This document shows positions 22,775 through 36,932 of a stretch of 64,000 nucleotides of DNA, piece after piece. Every line of letters begins with the position of its first letter. Within the stretch, counting starts at the first letter, position 1. Under the pieces are notes generated by a model. It saw only the letters and a list, made by a program, of their open reading frames with translations. It did no database searches and was not told where the DNA came from. Source of the stretch: Lates calcarifer (lineage: Eukaryota > Chordata > Actinopteri > Centropomidae); the NCBI RefSeq assembly GCF_001640805.2, contig NC_066844.1, forward strand, positions 15,181,543 through 15,245,542. The letters run 5' to 3'. The position numbers and the translations under genes are program-made.

Positions 22775-25459
22775 TTTGTCAGTGTCCTGTCCCACGTTGA
22801 TCTGGGCCTGGGGAGTGTCAGTGTTGTAGCATCAGATAGACCTCAGATTCAAGCTATATTTACCCAGCCCCCTAGAAGAGATGACCAGACCCCAGAAACC
22901 CATCACACACTCTCTGTCATGGCCTTTTCCAGTGATAACATGGACAGGTCAGGGAGACAGTCAGTAGTGTGGCTGGAGGGGAAGAGTTAAAGAGTGATTT
23001 GCAAGACAGCTCAGTAAATCCACCAAATTAGGACTGTCATTGATAGACTTTAGTTGAAGGAGGGGGCAAAAGCACTGCTGCACAGGGGAAGGTGATTCAA
23101 GCTTTTGTGAGGAATGGCGCGAAATAGCCTTGTTAGTGAGGAATGGCGCGATAGAAGGTATTGTTTACACTGATAATGTGTTGGAGGTTTAAATTTTAAC
23201 CTGAAGAAATAACAAATAACAACTCCTATGTTACAGTCCAGGACAAAGGATTAAGAGTAATGAGGAAATAAGGATTAGCAAAGCTGCTAATAACGTCTAA
23301 CATGCAGAGCAACTTGATCTTTTAAACGAATACCAATTCAGCTGGTTCAGCCAGTAAGACTGGGCACATTGCAGAGTCTTAAAACAACATACTTGCGTCT
23401 TCTGTATAAACATGTCACTTTGTTCCTGTTCAATTGTTTGTCACAGTCTAGTCAGGTATGCAGGCTGTTGATGAAAAAGAACACGGGTGAGTTTAGAAGA
23501 AAATCATGTCCTAACCCTTTAAAGTCAAGCTACATAACTTTTGCTGAGCAGTCAGCACCGTGGCTACAGTTATGGTTTAAAGCCAAATGCTAAAACGTAT
23601 TGTGGAAACTAGCCCAAATTTATCAATACAAGATTTACTAATATTAGTCACCATGGTCTACTGGTCATACCAGACCACATAAGACTGAAGAGGCAAATTC
23701 CCTGACTACACTGAATCCAGTAAGGGTACATGCAGCTACTTATTAATCCAACTTTGCATTTGTAAGAGAATAAGTGTGTTATTTCCTCTTTGTGTGTCCT
23801 TAAAGTGTGCCTTTAACCGCCTAGAGTTAGCTGCAATTGCACCATTTCCCATCATTTATTCTCCTATAGGGCACCAGTAAGCTGATTCATTGGAATCAGA
23901 AAGTGACATTGTAACTAAAACTGAAATAAAAATTAATTAAATACTTTACTGAATACTGTGTGTTTCTGAACCTAACTATAGATACTTTTCACGTTTTGTT
24001 TTTTGTGGGTGTGTTTTGTTTTGCTGCATGTTTTTTTTTTTTTTTTTATACTAATGACATTTTATGGTGTAAGGAGTTTGGTAACTTTTGCAAGTCAATG
24101 AGAGTGTCACTGGAAAGTAACTTGGAAAGTTTACAACCAAGACAGTGGAGTCTGGGCTTGATTAAAATGGAGATATTTGTGGATTAGTTTGAGTTTGTCT
24201 CACTCTTGCACTCTGGCAGAAACAAGTGCTTATCCAACAGCACGTCTGCATCCTATCAGCTAGTCTGATGGCCCTACATGCCACTCTCACACCTCCAGTT
24301 CTTTCTGGCGCTTCAGCTGGGGCTGGTGATAATGAGATGGACCAGTGGAGATAGTGTCATACAGAAGTGATATTTGTGGTAAAGTTTATCAATCGGAGTA
24401 AAGAGGGATAATCAGTGGACCAGATCAGAAAAAGACAGACAACAACAGCTGTAACAGGTTGCACTTTGAGTAAAGTGAAGTGATTAAGTGTATCTCAGTG
24501 AAACTGGTATCTGTGGGTTGTAGGCGTCTGTATGCATATGTGCCTGTCTCTCCTATTTGAATAGTCGTTGTTCTCTTAACTCCCAGTCCTCCTTCCAATC
24601 ATACATGTCTCCAGCTCTGTAACATGATCTCAGTTTGTCTCACTCAGAGCAGAGCCTGGGGAGATCCATCAGAGCTGCGCTGTAATCACAGCCCAGGCAC
24701 CCCCACTCTCCCCTCACCAGCAACCCCTATCCCACCCCCACATCTCCACATCTCAGTTGAGGCGCCACAGACGTTTCCAGCCTCACATCCTCCACTCATG
24801 TCCACTTCACACCACACCACACCGGTCTGGCAGTGTCAGCATGCACACGCACAAATGATTTCACCCCCACCGAACGCGAAGCAAACTGCTTGTTCTGTGT
24901 CATTCTGTATGTGAGCAGCTAATGTAGCATGGGTAACACCCTGCACGGGGTGAGACAGAGCTGGCGGATAGGAGTGCAAGAAGACGAGAGAGGAGGTGAA
25001 GAGGCAAGAAGTGCTAAATCCATGGGTGAAGTGCAGTCAAAGGACTGTTTATTATATAGATGCCATGAGCAGTTCTAAACATTACAGCACAGAGTCAATG
25101 TCTTGACCCCTTAGCCACCATACTTTTGACACTTGTTTGCAACGTGTGTGTGTTCGTCATATGTTCAGCACCGAAGGGAGGGGGTCGTTAGTTATGTGCC
25201 ATATTTCCTTATCTATGGCCAACATGCTTCTTCTAACGAGTGGTGCCTCCACCTCGACCTCAAACCCAGCCAACCCCTGTTGGGGGGCAGAAAAGAGGAG
25301 GAAGGGAGAAAAGGAAGGGAGTGGGAGGGGGGGGGTTAACTACAACAGGATCAGCAAAGAAAGAGAGAGAGAGAGAAAAAGAGGCCCACTGGCTGACAAC
25401 TACTGACAGCTGAGCTTCCTCTCTTAGTGGGGCTTTCACGACCACAAACTGACACAATT

Positions 25460-25494
<35 letters not shown>

Positions 25495-26490
25495 TCGATC
25501 CACTTCAGCTGTACACATAGCAACTGAGTGGTCACGCACGAATTATACCCATTTTCTCTCTCATGCAGGGTTTGACATTGACTCTGTCAGACTGTGCTGT
25601 GCAGTTGTCTGTGTGGAAGAGGAGCTCTTATGTAACAAGCGCTGACGTTCAGTGTGTGAGTCTGTATGTGTGTGATGTTATTCAGGTTTTCTGTTCTTGC
25701 CTTTGAAGCACGATCTCAGCTCAGACAGCCACAGCGAAACCTCTTTGTGTATGATGTGTGTGTGTGTGTGTGTGTATGAGTATGTGTGTCCACAAGTGTC
25801 TCAGTGTGTGGCAACACAAAACATACTGCAGGGGACAGTAAGCAACAGGTGTAAAAGAGGATGTTAAAACATACAGTGAACCGTTTCTCCCCTGCCTGAC
25901 TTCTAGACCTTTGCTGTCACTGCTGGCATATCAGGACAGCTGTGAAAATGACCTCTTGTTTGCTTTACAGAGCGTAGCAAACATTTTATCTGTGCTGTTA
26001 AAAAAAAAAGGGAAAAAAAAGCGAACTATGAGTGACCTGCTTTTGCATCTCCCAGTGAAACCCACCTATCTGTGGTTTGTGTTAACCAGCACATGACCTA
26101 TATTACTTAGGCTGTTATTTAATGAAAGGCTGGGGGTAGAAAGCAGCTGCCAATGTCTCACACACCACAACAGAAAACAGGACAGGCCATCACTGATAAA
26201 TGCACTTCAAACAGACAGCAACACAGTGCGTGGGACATGGGAGTAAATCACATTAGTCACTTACATTGATGACGCAACTGGATTTTTTGAGTCTCATGAG
26301 GGGAATGGCCTTAATGAAGAGGTCACCTTCACATTGCTGACTGCAGCATGATCATATACAAGTAATAAGGATTTTACACCTTTGCAATGTGGACACCATC
26401 TCAGGTAGGGCATGGTATTTTGTTTGCAAAGTTGTCAAATCTAAATGCAAACACAGACAGAGTCAGTGGAGAGCCAATATAGTCAGAAGA

Positions 26491-27463
26491 AGAAATAGTT
26501 TGACATCTTTTTTTAACATGTTTGCTGTCTTGCTGCGAGTTAGATGAGAAGACTGACACCACTCTCATATTGAAGCTATAGCCAACAACTGTATCTTAGC
26601 TTAGCTCAAAGACTGGAGACAGGGGAAAACAGCTAGCCTGACTCGATCCAATCTCCAAAGCTCACTAATCAACACATTACATCAAATTTGTTTTATCCCT
26701 ACAATAACAGCAGTTGAAAAACAAGAAGTTGTGGTTTTATGCAGGGTCATCTGCTGGACTATTTCTTTGCCAGGAGCTCTTGTTGTCAAAGTGAAGTTGC
26801 CAGGTCAAGAAATAGTCCAGTAGCACCAGTGCCAGTAGAATGGGAAGAGCAGGAAGATCTCCCATTATTCCAATCTGGGAGCATTCAAACATTATTCCAA
26901 GATGGTTGTCCCACAGTCACATCATTTAAATAACTTAAATCAGCCACATTTGTTGTGACTAGATATTTGTTGTGATTCATTAACAAGTGAAACCAGATGT
27001 ATGGCTCCTTCCTATTAGTTTAATTTATTCTTGTAGTGTTACTACTGTATTCTATTTAAATGCAGCTGTCAGAGAGTCATGATATCTCAGACTCTGAATG
27101 GCACCTCTGAGCCTCATGTGAACAGATTTCTGACATAGCTGATTACAGTCTGAATGATATGACAAACGCAGTGATAATCTTGTGAAACCTCAGTTCACAG
27201 TATTTACGTTTTGGTTTTGTATGGATTAAACAAACTAGATATAATGTATTGATTAGTGAGCTTTAGAGCAGCTGGTGAGTGGATTTTGTTAGCTTCAGTC
27301 AGACTGGCTGTTTTCAGTCTTTATGCTAACCTAACCAGCTGCTAGCTGTACACATTCTGACCATACAGACAGAGAGTGGTATCAATTACCTAACTTCTTT
27401 CTTCACATCTAACTCTTGGCAAACATATAAGCATGTTTCCCAAAATGTCTAACTATTTCTTTC
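26491..27463. mobile_element. Foldback-type interspersed element with long inverted arms
   Basis: The left end (AGAAATAGTTTGACAT at 26491) is inverted at the right end (AACTATTTCTTTC, ending 27463). The left arm to about 26700 and the right arm from about 27217 match over some 220-250 bases as reverse complements, including GAGTTAGATG, ACCACTCTC, AAAGACTG and a shared CTCTAAAGCTCACTAATCAA-type block. The roughly 500-base centre has no transposase frame. This arm sequence (TTAGCATAAAGACTGGAAACAG and so on) is very common in teleost intergenic DNA. A more diverged relative lies at 58955-59405. Confidence 0.7.
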
Positions 27464-29079
27464 AGACAGATCCAAGTTTAGAAGACTGTTCTCTCCTCTG
27501 AAAAACATAATGACTATAAGTGAGACAGGATTGGAGAAGTTGGACCGAGTGAGAGCCAAAAAGGGGCATTTTTTGGACAGAGAATGGAGATTGTGTTGAT
27601 ATAAATTCAAATGTATAATCCATCCTCTGAGATATTTTTAGCCATAAGTTCATCTGTATCTTCTTTCCTAATCTCCTGCGCTGTCTTGAACTCTCAGGCC
27701 AGGAACCTCCTCCCCCATCACTCATTTCTCCCATCATTTCTTTTTGGAGGTTTCCTCAAACCTCTCCTATTTTAGTATGTTCCACTAAACATGATTTGCC
27801 CCCTTGTGTAAAGAAAAAAAAAAAAAAAAAACTCACTAAGCTCCCTGCCCTCTCTCTCTCATAAAACAACGTCGCCCTGTGTGTTTGCGTGCGCGAGTGT
27901 GTGTTTCTGTGCACCAGCAGTTATGTTCCTGATCCTGGAGGGAGTGATCAGTGCTCAGTACAGCAAGGAGGCTAGTCCACCCGGATTCACCAGCAGCTCT
28001 TTATAAGGACAAGGGAAAAAAGGCCCTGCTGCCTCTATATTTAGACAGACTTTATTGGGCCTCTTGTCTTCGTTTTTCTCCCCTCCCCTCCTCCTGTGTT
28101 GCTGCTGTTAGAAATCTCTCACCAAAGCCATGTGGGCGGCCGGCCCTCCTCTCCATCGCAGCGAGGGGAGAGTGAGCCTGATAATGATCTGGGTGATAAT
28201 AACAGAGCAGAGGAAACGAAAGAGAGATGGGGAGAGGATGGAGGGAGGATGACAGAGAAGCAGTGGGTGGTTAGAGAAGTGTTTTTCATTGTGTCTCCTT
28301 TGCTCCTCAATGACTATTATCCACAGTGTCGGTGATGTCCTCTCTCTTCCCAACCATCCTCCAGCTCAGAGGAAGTCCCGAGAAAGAGGCATGTTATCCG
28401 ATGTCCCAGAACCACCAGTTGGGTCTCTTCCAGTCCTTCCTGCTCCAATTTGCCCACTATATATATATATACTGTCTAAGTGGATATATGCATATATGTC
28501 CATATACAGTCCTCTTACAGGTCTCCTCTACATACCTCTGTTATCTGGCCTTATCTCCACAGTGAAGCATATTTCTCAATAGCTTTGACCTCTGCTGTCC
28601 AAATTCACTGCCAATGGCAAACAGCGCTCTAACATGGCACTCGCTTATCCATCTATCTCTGTGGCTCTTATCTTAGTTATTGCCCGGCGATTCTAACAAA
28701 GTATAGTCACACACTAATGGCACTGTGTCAGCACTCAGGAGACTTTGCTACTGAGGCAGAGGTGAAAATGGGAAAAAGCTTTTGCATGAATTAGCTTCAG
28801 AAGGGGGCTGGTTTTTGGACTTGGTATGACTTAAGCCCTTTCAAAGAAAACTCATAAAACCTTAAGCAAACAAGGACTGAGAATTGAGCCTTCTGAGTAT
28901 TAAGGGCACATTATAGTGACTTGTTGCGTATATCCTGGACGTAACAGCAATCAGACCTCCACTCGTCTTCAGAGCCCAGTCCTGATCCCACCTGAAATAC
29001 CATGAACATTATGACTTACTTTCCCAACCTTCCTCTCCCTATATATTGAGACAGAGAGTCTACATCCATGCTAGTAGCT

Positions 29080-30045
29080 CTGTTAGGCTGTAGTTAGGCA
29101 CAGTGGTGCTTTGAGCAAAATGTTGAATGCATTAGCATGTTAACATGTTCACAATGACAATGCTAACATGCTGATATTGAGCAAGTATAATGTTTATCAT
29201 GTTAAAAATCTTAGTTTAGGAATGTCACTGGTTTTGCAAGTGTTTTGTCATAAACAAAATTAATTTCATGTCAATCCATCTAGTAATTGTAAAGATTCTT
29301 CACTCAAAACCATAAAAGCAGTGGTGGAAGAAGTATTCAGAATCCATACAGAGTAAAAGTAAAAGTACCAAGTTAAGTTAGTAAAACCCTAAATTCTAAA
29401 TAATATTTAAATGAAGTCTTATCAGGTGAATATACTTGAAATATCAAAAGCAAAAGTAATCTTTCTGCAGTAAAATATCCACCAAGGCGGATATATCATT
29501 ATATATACATATTTATATTGTTATTGACTTTGGACTGAATCTTTACTGTTTGTTGTCACAAGCGAGATATGTTAGAAACCACTGGTTAAACAGTGTGTTG
29601 TATTTTATAATCTTATCATACATTTTTATGTAAAATCAACCAGCAAAGCAAAGCTATCAGATAAACATGGTGGAGAAAAAAGTGTGATATTTTCCTAATG
29701 TAATTGAAGCAGAAATAATATATAGTTACTAGAGTTCAACCTCATAGATGCATTAAAGGAAATGTTAGAGGATCACTAAAGTTATTATGGGTTCATCCTC
29801 TGGGCACCATAAACATCTGTACCAAATCTCACAGTAATCAGTCCGATTAGATTTATGAAACGCCAAAACTGTCAACCTGATGGTGCAAGAGAAAAAGTCA
29901 GGTGATCGCCAAAATTAGTTGGTGTCATTCTCTTGGAAACAAAAATGTATGTACCAAATTGCATAGCAATCTATTTAATAGCTGTTGGGATTTTTCAGTC
30001 TGGGCTAAAGTGGTGGCTACTAGCATGACTAATAATGCCCCTGCA
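29080..30045. repeat. Teleost interspersed repeat, split by a younger insertion
   Basis: The left piece (29080-29310) has the motif pair CATTAGCATGTTAACATG and GACAATGCTAACATGCTG. The right piece (29750-30045) has GGTTCATCCTCTGGGCACC twice-degenerate and TTCAGTCTGGGCTAAAGTGG. In many fish loci these two blocks lie next to each other, so here a 430-base insertion has split them. The recognition comes from recurring teleost intergenic sequence, not from a database search. Confidence 0.55.
29316..29745 (+). mobile_element. Nested hAT-like miniature element
   Basis: It begins CAGTGGTGGAAGAAGTATTC, matching the left end of the copy at 2319, and continues with AGTAAAAGTAAAAGTACC. It sits inside the older repeat at 29080-30045. 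The right terminus is not sharply defined; it ends near the AATGTTAGAGGATCAC where the host repeat resumes. Confidence 0.55.
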
Positions 30046-33000
30046 ATGTATAGAAGTCTTGTCTGACTGGACTTGTTGCCTGTAAGAGAATGGGTTGTTT
30101 GTGGTTGCTTATCTTCGTACAAAATACCCTGGATTCATTATAGGCTGGAAAGGGCACCCAAGAATCTTTATCTTTACTTCAATGATGAGCAAAGCACCCC
30201 AGACAGGTGGGGCTGAATGAGGCAAAGAAGTCTGATTTGCATGTGAGCTGCCAAATTCAGGAGTCACACAAGAAAAGCATCAACTGCCATGCAAATGAGA
30301 GGCAAATTAGATTCAAAACAGGACCAAGGTAAAGGAGTGGTCAAAGATGTGAGAGCACAGGAGTGTTTTTGTGAAATTCAGTTCTTGGGATTATCTCATC
30401 ATTCATCCACACAGTCGTTTTGTGCTTCTGACTTCAGGCTAAAAGGTCCTTCAAGTTTTACCACAACAGCAACAGCAGCTCACTGGGGAAGGACAAACCA
30501 TGACATCAGAATAGTGGAAGCAGCACTGAAGACAATAGTTCTCTGTGCAAGGAGAAGAGCCGAGGCGTGGCCTGGCTGGACAGAGGCTCTTGTCAGTGGA
30601 CCAGCCGGCCTCAGCAGCTGTCTCAACCTCTGTCTGTATCTTTGTCACATACACTATTTCAATTCAGCATGAAAGCTGACATAGCATTAGGACAAAGGAT
30701 CAACAGATTTATGTTAAAATCCCTTCACCCCTATGTGTCTCTCCCCCTGTGTGTGAGTGTGTGTGTGTGTGTGTCAGCCTCTCTCTGTCCATGCTCAGTT
30801 CCAGCTCAGGAACGCAGGGACGGAGGTGGAGTAGGAGGAGAGCCCCGGAGAAAGAAACATAGTTCGAACAAACTGGCAAAACAAAGAACCAATGGACAAA
30901 ATAGCCCCCACTGACAGGAGATCTGGGATGATAGTAGCATAGATAAGTGTGTGTATGTATGTATGTATGTAACACACAGCCTTCCCACATGATAGCACTG
31001 TATTTATACTGTATCAGTCTTCTAATAATTGCCTGTGAAGACATATAAAATGCTTCCAGACCTGTAGCTGCTGCACATCTTGTGCCAGAATACTTAAGTT
31101 CAAGTTATTTACCCAGACCCTCCAGTGGAGAGCCCTGTTCCTCAAACAGCCGTAAAGGTTTACAGGCCATGACAGAGAGGGGTGAAGAAGCTCACCACGT
31201 AGCTGAATTTCACATGGAGAGAGGAGAGAGCGACGTGACTTAGTGAAGCTGCTTAAGAGCCTCGCAGATCCCTCAGGGACGCACCACCTGGGTTGTCAAA
31301 AGGAGTCTGGCTGGCCTTTAAAAAACAGCTCAATACGGGATGTGCAAACAGTGGATGAGCATCATTGAGCGTGTATCAGCGGTGTACCAACACAAAACCC
31401 ACCTGCCCTTCAGTTTAGGTCTAATGACAACAAATACAACAAAAGCCCTGTGCGATACGCCCAGCCTCGAGGGGCCGCCACAGCCATCTATTCAGCCTCC
31501 ATTCACCTGTGAGGAGGATTCAATAGGTCTGTGTGTTATTAAAAGCTTTCATACGCATGGGCTGATGGCATTATGAATTTGCATAGAGGGCACTGGTCCT
31601 AAACTGGGGGGGGGGGGTTACATTACATGATGATTGGGCCATTGTTGGAGCCTCCAGCCTGGCTGTAAGCCCTGAGCTGTGCTCAAGGACAGTATAGCTT
31701 TTTTTTGTTTCTTTGTTTAAGCAGTCAACCATTTTTCTGAGAACATGGTCTAGTTGTATTATTGTGAATTCAGTCAGCTTCCACCAAGGGTCGTCTTGTC
31801 AACATATTCTAAGGAGAAAAGGGGATTTTATGGTTATTTTCTTCCTTTTGATAGATTTGCTTAATGGCAACGACGACTGCCTCTGATAATCCTTTTGAGT
31901 GTAGCTTCTTCCTGCTGAAAACATGAACAAGCAGGCTGACTACTCCAGAGGATTGAAACCTGGAGTGTCAGTGCTGGGAAATCTGACATCAACATAGACA
32001 TATGATGTTAGTAAAATGTGACTTGAAGTCTTGATGATGATGCTGTGGTGTGTGTCTGTCTGAAAATCACCACAGTCTAGTGCTGTGCTGTTCTTACAAG
32101 AGCTGAATAGCTATGTTTAACAATGCTTGTATCTTTATTTATTATTTATGTTATGGGTTTTTTTTGTTTTTTTTACCAGACATCTGTTATGAGTTACTGG
32201 CATCCTAGTTGTATCTTTCCTATATGCGTCAGTTTGTAAGAGTGTTTGTATTGCAAAAGCCTTTTGATCTTGAAACTCACATGACAGCTAATTCTTGGGT
32301 GAAACAGTCTAAAAATATTTCATTAAAAAATAACAGGGACAGGTCTCCTCACTTCTCAGTACATTTTGATTCATATTCTGGATCCAGTGGTGTGCTGGTA
32401 GCTGCTGTGACCACGTGACTGTGTGTGTGTGTGTGTGTGTGTGTGATTGTTGTGTTGTCCCTGGTCGGATCCCTCTGGATAACTGTGCTGGTCTGTCGCT
32501 CCACAGGATGAACTGAGTGACCCTCGCACACAGCTGCACACTGACACACAGTCTCCTGCTTTATCCTGGGATCAAGATCAGTGATCTTCAAGTGAAGACT
32601 GGACACACACCACCACACTGACAGACACACTGTGTTGATGGCAGTATTAACTAAAGGCCCTTTGCTATGTAAATTCTGCTGGCCTGGTCAGTCAAAAGAC
32701 AAGGACTGCCATCTAGTGGTGCCTCTGTGAAGAGGACAGCTTTCCACATTGGAGCTACTCATTTTTACTAGACCTTTCCTCAGAGAGGGAGAGTTAAAAT
32801 GAGCTGAGTTAAAAGGAAATACCTCCAGCCATATCTCAGGACACTGACTTTCAAATGTAGTGAAAGCTATGTGGCTAAATAATCAAAGATCAGAAGGAAA
32901 ACAAAGTATCATAAAAGTTGTGCAACAATAGTAAAAGAAGGTCTTAGATGCTACTTTGCGCAGTACTTGCATGTTATACATTATTACAAGACATTCCCTG

Positions 33001-34192
33001 AAAGACATGAAAACATAACCACTGCTGCAAAATAAATTTACAACAACCTCATATTAATAAACAAATCATAAAGGTGTCCACAGGCTTACAAAGACAGTGA
33101 GGCAGTTGCATTTGAGTTGCATCTGTTAATGCTCCTCCTATTAGTAATGTAAACATAATACTTATAGCCTACACATTATTGTAACATAAGTAAATAAACA
33201 ACCACTGCCCTGACTTCAGACGTGACCATTTCTTTAGGAATAAAAAGTCTCCATGCTCGTTGTCAGCTAAATATTTAATATATGTTTCGGTTCTCAGATA
33301 TAGGCTATTATTAATTCTACATGGTTTAAATGTAGATAAGCTGCATAGTGAGGGAAGAGTGTAGACTGTATATAAGTGTAGACTGTATATAAAAATGGGG
33401 AAGAGCTATTAAAATGTTCATGCAGATCACTTTTGTTGCAAATGTTGTTGCACCATGTTTTCCTCACATGGCTGAGAGTGTTGAAAACATGACCAGTAGT
33501 GTAACACATAGCCCAGTGTTGCTGAGCAGAAAAAAACTGAAAATAAAAACTTTCTCTAAAGTCTCCTATTCAGTGATTCTTGGGTCAGGGAGTCCAAGTG
33601 TTGCAACTCAGTGGATGTATATAGCCATCTCCTGGAGCACAGTGGATCCTGTAATGCCTTTGTTGTCATAAGGAGGATCCTGCCACTACCTCCCTGGGAA
33701 AAGACTCTGAGCAGTTAGTTTTAAAAATATCAAGTCAGGTCTTAGTATTTAGTTCATGCATGTGTTTCTGTCAAATTTAGAATTGCATTGCTCACTTGTG
33801 CAGCCCCTATATGGAGTTTTTGAAAAGTTTCATAATTTTGAAACTGTCTGGAAACACTGCTGTTACTTTTCCCTACAGTTCTGGGTAATATACACACTTT
33901 TTGTTAACATGTTAATGTTTAAAGTGTTACATTTTTTAAGAAAGGAAAAAAAATAATGGAATATGTGGTAGTCCAAAAAATGGTAAACAATATACAAATA
34001 AACATAGCAACACAAGAAATACTAATTGATCCAGCAATGTTAATTCTTGTTTAAATTTGTAACAACAGTCTGTGATTTAGATTCTCCGTTTCTGATTCTG
34101 GTAATCAGATGGTTTCCAGGACAATTCATCATCAGACTGAAGTTCACACTGATAGACATGATGCACCCCAAGTTGTCTTTAAGTGGTACTGA

Positions 34193-34198
34193 TTTATT
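34193..34198 (-). terminator. tada3: Candidate tada3 poly(A) signal
   Basis: TTTATT on the plus strand (AATAAA on the coding strand) about 310 bases after the tada3 stop codon. It is the first good hexamer downstream. Confidence 0.6.
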
Positions 34199-34507
34199 CA
34201 AGCATTCATGTGTGTTGTTTTCATAACATTACAACGGTAAATAAAATAAAAAGCAACATTAAAAAAAATCCACTGACAAAGAAAAAAATGAAACAGGAGG
34301 AAAAAGTCTCTGTGTTACAGATCACTTTAGCTTTCTTTTGTACAAGACATAAAAACTACGACACGTCCCTACTCAAATCACATACACCTGCAGCAAACTG
34401 TATCATTCATCACCAGCACAGTTGTTCACTGACCATCAAACTGCTGTCACAGCTGTCCTAATCTGTGTTTTTTCTGGGTAAAAACCAGACACAAACTGTT
34501 GCTTCCT

Positions 34508-36932
34508 CTATCCATCCAGTAGTTTGAGGATGCTTTCCCTCTCCTTCAGTGCTTTCCAGGCCTGGTCCTTCTCCTTCTTGGTTGGAGTGCGTTTCTTCTG
34601 CCGGGCTGCCATGATTCGCCGAAATCCCTCCATCACCTCATTGTCAGACACCCTGACTCTCTGCCTCAGCTCCTGCTTGCGCATCTCCTCTTTCGCCAAC
34701 CTGCGAAACAACGGCAAATAAAAAGTTTATGCAAACAGCTGATCGTGGATAAGGCATTAATTGCATATTATTCACTTCATGGTAAATGTGTCCACTGTTG
34801 GTCTGTGTCCTCACCGGAGCAGCTCCTGCTTGCGAGCTCTGTTGTGAGCACTCAGGGCTTTGAGCTCTGCTTGTCTCTTCTGCAGTTCTGCCAGGACTTC
34901 ATCCTCAGAGTCTCCTCCTGGTCCAGGCCGCTCCTCAGAGTCCAGCAGCCCCTGGGCTACCAGCTCCTCTTTGATCCGTGCCTCCAGGGAACGTGTGTGA
35001 GGAACACTGGATGAGAGAAAGAAAGACAAAATATTCAAGTAAAAATGTAAAAAGTTCAAAAAGATGGCTCAACATCTACAATGAACTTTATCAAGCCAAT
35101 ACTCTTCAGAGCACTGAGTGAGAAAATATTAGAATCTTAAATTTTACAATCATTTCACCCCTCCAAATGTTATATTATATACATCATACACATATAGACA
35201 CATGTTCATAAGTAATATCACATGTGTGATATTACACCTATACTGTATACACACATACATGTTTGCAGCACAGCTCTGCCTGGTGAATGTATTTATAGTT
35301 CTCTGAATTCACTTCTGATATCTCATACTCTCATGAGATATATCACAAATACCTAAAAGCTTTTCCTTGGCTTCGAGGAGACGTCCCAGCGCCATCATTA
35401 GCATCCCTCCCTGAAATGTCTGGTATAGGAGAATCCTCCATGGGGGATATAATGTTCTCCTGAGAGAAAGCACAAAAAAACTGTCACCAATTATAGTCAC
35501 GTTTTAGTGTTTTCACTGTATTTAGAAATGAATATATATCCAGCATGTACACTGACTGTACATGCTATATATATAAATATAAATAATAAATAATGAGTCT
35601 GACCTCTACAAGGGCCTGGAGCAGACGCTGCGTGAGAGGACCAAAGGGACAGCCGTCCTCTGGAGATTCATGTTGGGACTCTGACTTTTTCAGCAGTGAG
35701 TCCACATCTACAGTAGTTAACATGAGTGTTAGGGTGGACACATACACGAGTAGTAAAAACAGTCATTTTGAGGCTCAGTTCTTCCCTCACCTTTTGCATC
35801 CAGTTCAGACAGCGGTCCTCCCATGAGGCTCTTCTTCTTGTCGTTGGCTCGTGCACCCTCCCTCTGCTCCTCTAGAAGATCCTCCTGAGCCCACCGCTGA
35901 GAGTAATGTTTCCCCAGAGCTGGAATCTACGGTTAACACCAGAGCTCAGCACACATTTATCACAACAAAAACATGCAGAATTGTGGTCATGGCCTGAGTG
36001 AAGATTAAGTGTCATACTTTGAAATACTCTGCTTCATCCTCTGGGGGTTTCAGAAGCTCTTCTAGCAATCGTATCTCTTCATTTGTAATATCAGCACAAT
36101 ATGGCTCAACTGATGCCCAGAATCTGAAAAAATACAAAAAAAAAAAAAATTGAAATGCAAAAATACCTCACCAGAAAAAACAAACAAAATAGTTTTATCT
36201 TAAAACTTAGTGCAAGACTAACACTAACTAACACTAACAAGTTGAATAAAATCATTTATTGACTTGAAGGAAAATATTAACAGAAGTGAGAGATATAATG
36301 AAGAGCTGTTGATGCTGACCTGTTGGGAGCATCATTTTTAGGAGTGCGGGGAATGTCTTGTGGATCATCTGTAAATTCATACTCCTGGACCTTAGGCGGC
36401 ATTTTGGTTTTAGGTCTGCCAGGGCCAGGACCCTGCCCATGACCACCTTTACCATCCAACTTCTGCTTCTTTGATTTCTGGCGAGATGTAGCAGCAGGGT
36501 CTGGATCTTTCCCCAGCTTTAGAAAGCGCTTATCTCCCTTCTTGTCCTGCCAGTCTGTAAGAATCTGAAGCACAGCAGAGTTCTGACTCACTAACAGCAC
36601 CAGGCATGGGATGAATGAATACTACAAAGTGGCACTTCTGAAACCGGGTGTGAAAAACTAAGGGCACAACAGTACCACATAAACAACCAAGGTGAGTGCC
36701 ATTATTCCCATCTTTCTCCTACCTGTCTCTGCTCTTCCAGGGCTCGGAGGCGGCGGCTGGCTGAGGACAGCAGTGTCTCCAGTTCCAGCTGCAGTGTGTC
36801 CAGCTCCTCAATGCCGATCCCATCGTCCTCTGAGCGGCCCAGCACAGTGGTGTAGCGGGGGCATACCTTGACGTGTTCGACTGGCTTGAAGTCGTAGTAT
36901 TTAAGTGGGGGACAATCCTTCAGCTCACTCAT
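34508..36932 (-). CDS. tada3: Transcriptional adapter 3 (SAGA/ATAC subunit), complete
   Basis: Eight coding exons, given in order of translation: 36932-36723, 36564-36320, 36123-36018, 35926-35791, 35707-35604, 35459-35353, 35006-34815 and 34700-34508 (1293 nt, 430 residues; human TADA3 has 432). Phases agree at every junction. The N-terminus is MSELKDCPPLKYYDFKPVEH. The middle contains a basic KKQKLDGKGG stretch and EYEFTDDPQD. The C-terminus is a charged helical domain (AELKALSAHNRARKQ, RQRVRVSDNEVMEGF) ending ILKLLDG. Ada3 bridges Ada2 and Gcn5/PCAF in the SAGA and ATAC histone acetyltransferase complexes and supports activator-dependent transcription in the nucleus. It is transcribed away from arpc4. 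No break or missing motif was seen. Confidence 0.97.

Larger units (their letters stand above)
19830..34190. other. Gene-free, repeat-rich interval between rbm38 and tada3
   Basis: About 14 kb in which I found no exon with family similarity on either strand. It contains CA/GT microsatellites (22733-22773; 25461-25491; near 25757, 30758, 32418 and others) and homopolymer runs (near 20240, 22231, 24029, 27812). It also holds a foldback element (26491-27463), nested interspersed repeats (29080-30045), and two short tandem repeats near 23105-23152 and 33357-33391. It separates genes of human 20q13 type on the left from genes of human 3p type on the right. Confidence 0.65.

Noticed and set aside
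24624..24914. A 96-codon open frame rich in Pro, His and Thr in the gene-free interval
   Set aside because: Low-complexity C/A-rich DNA with no homologue that I recognise and no neighbouring exon in phase.
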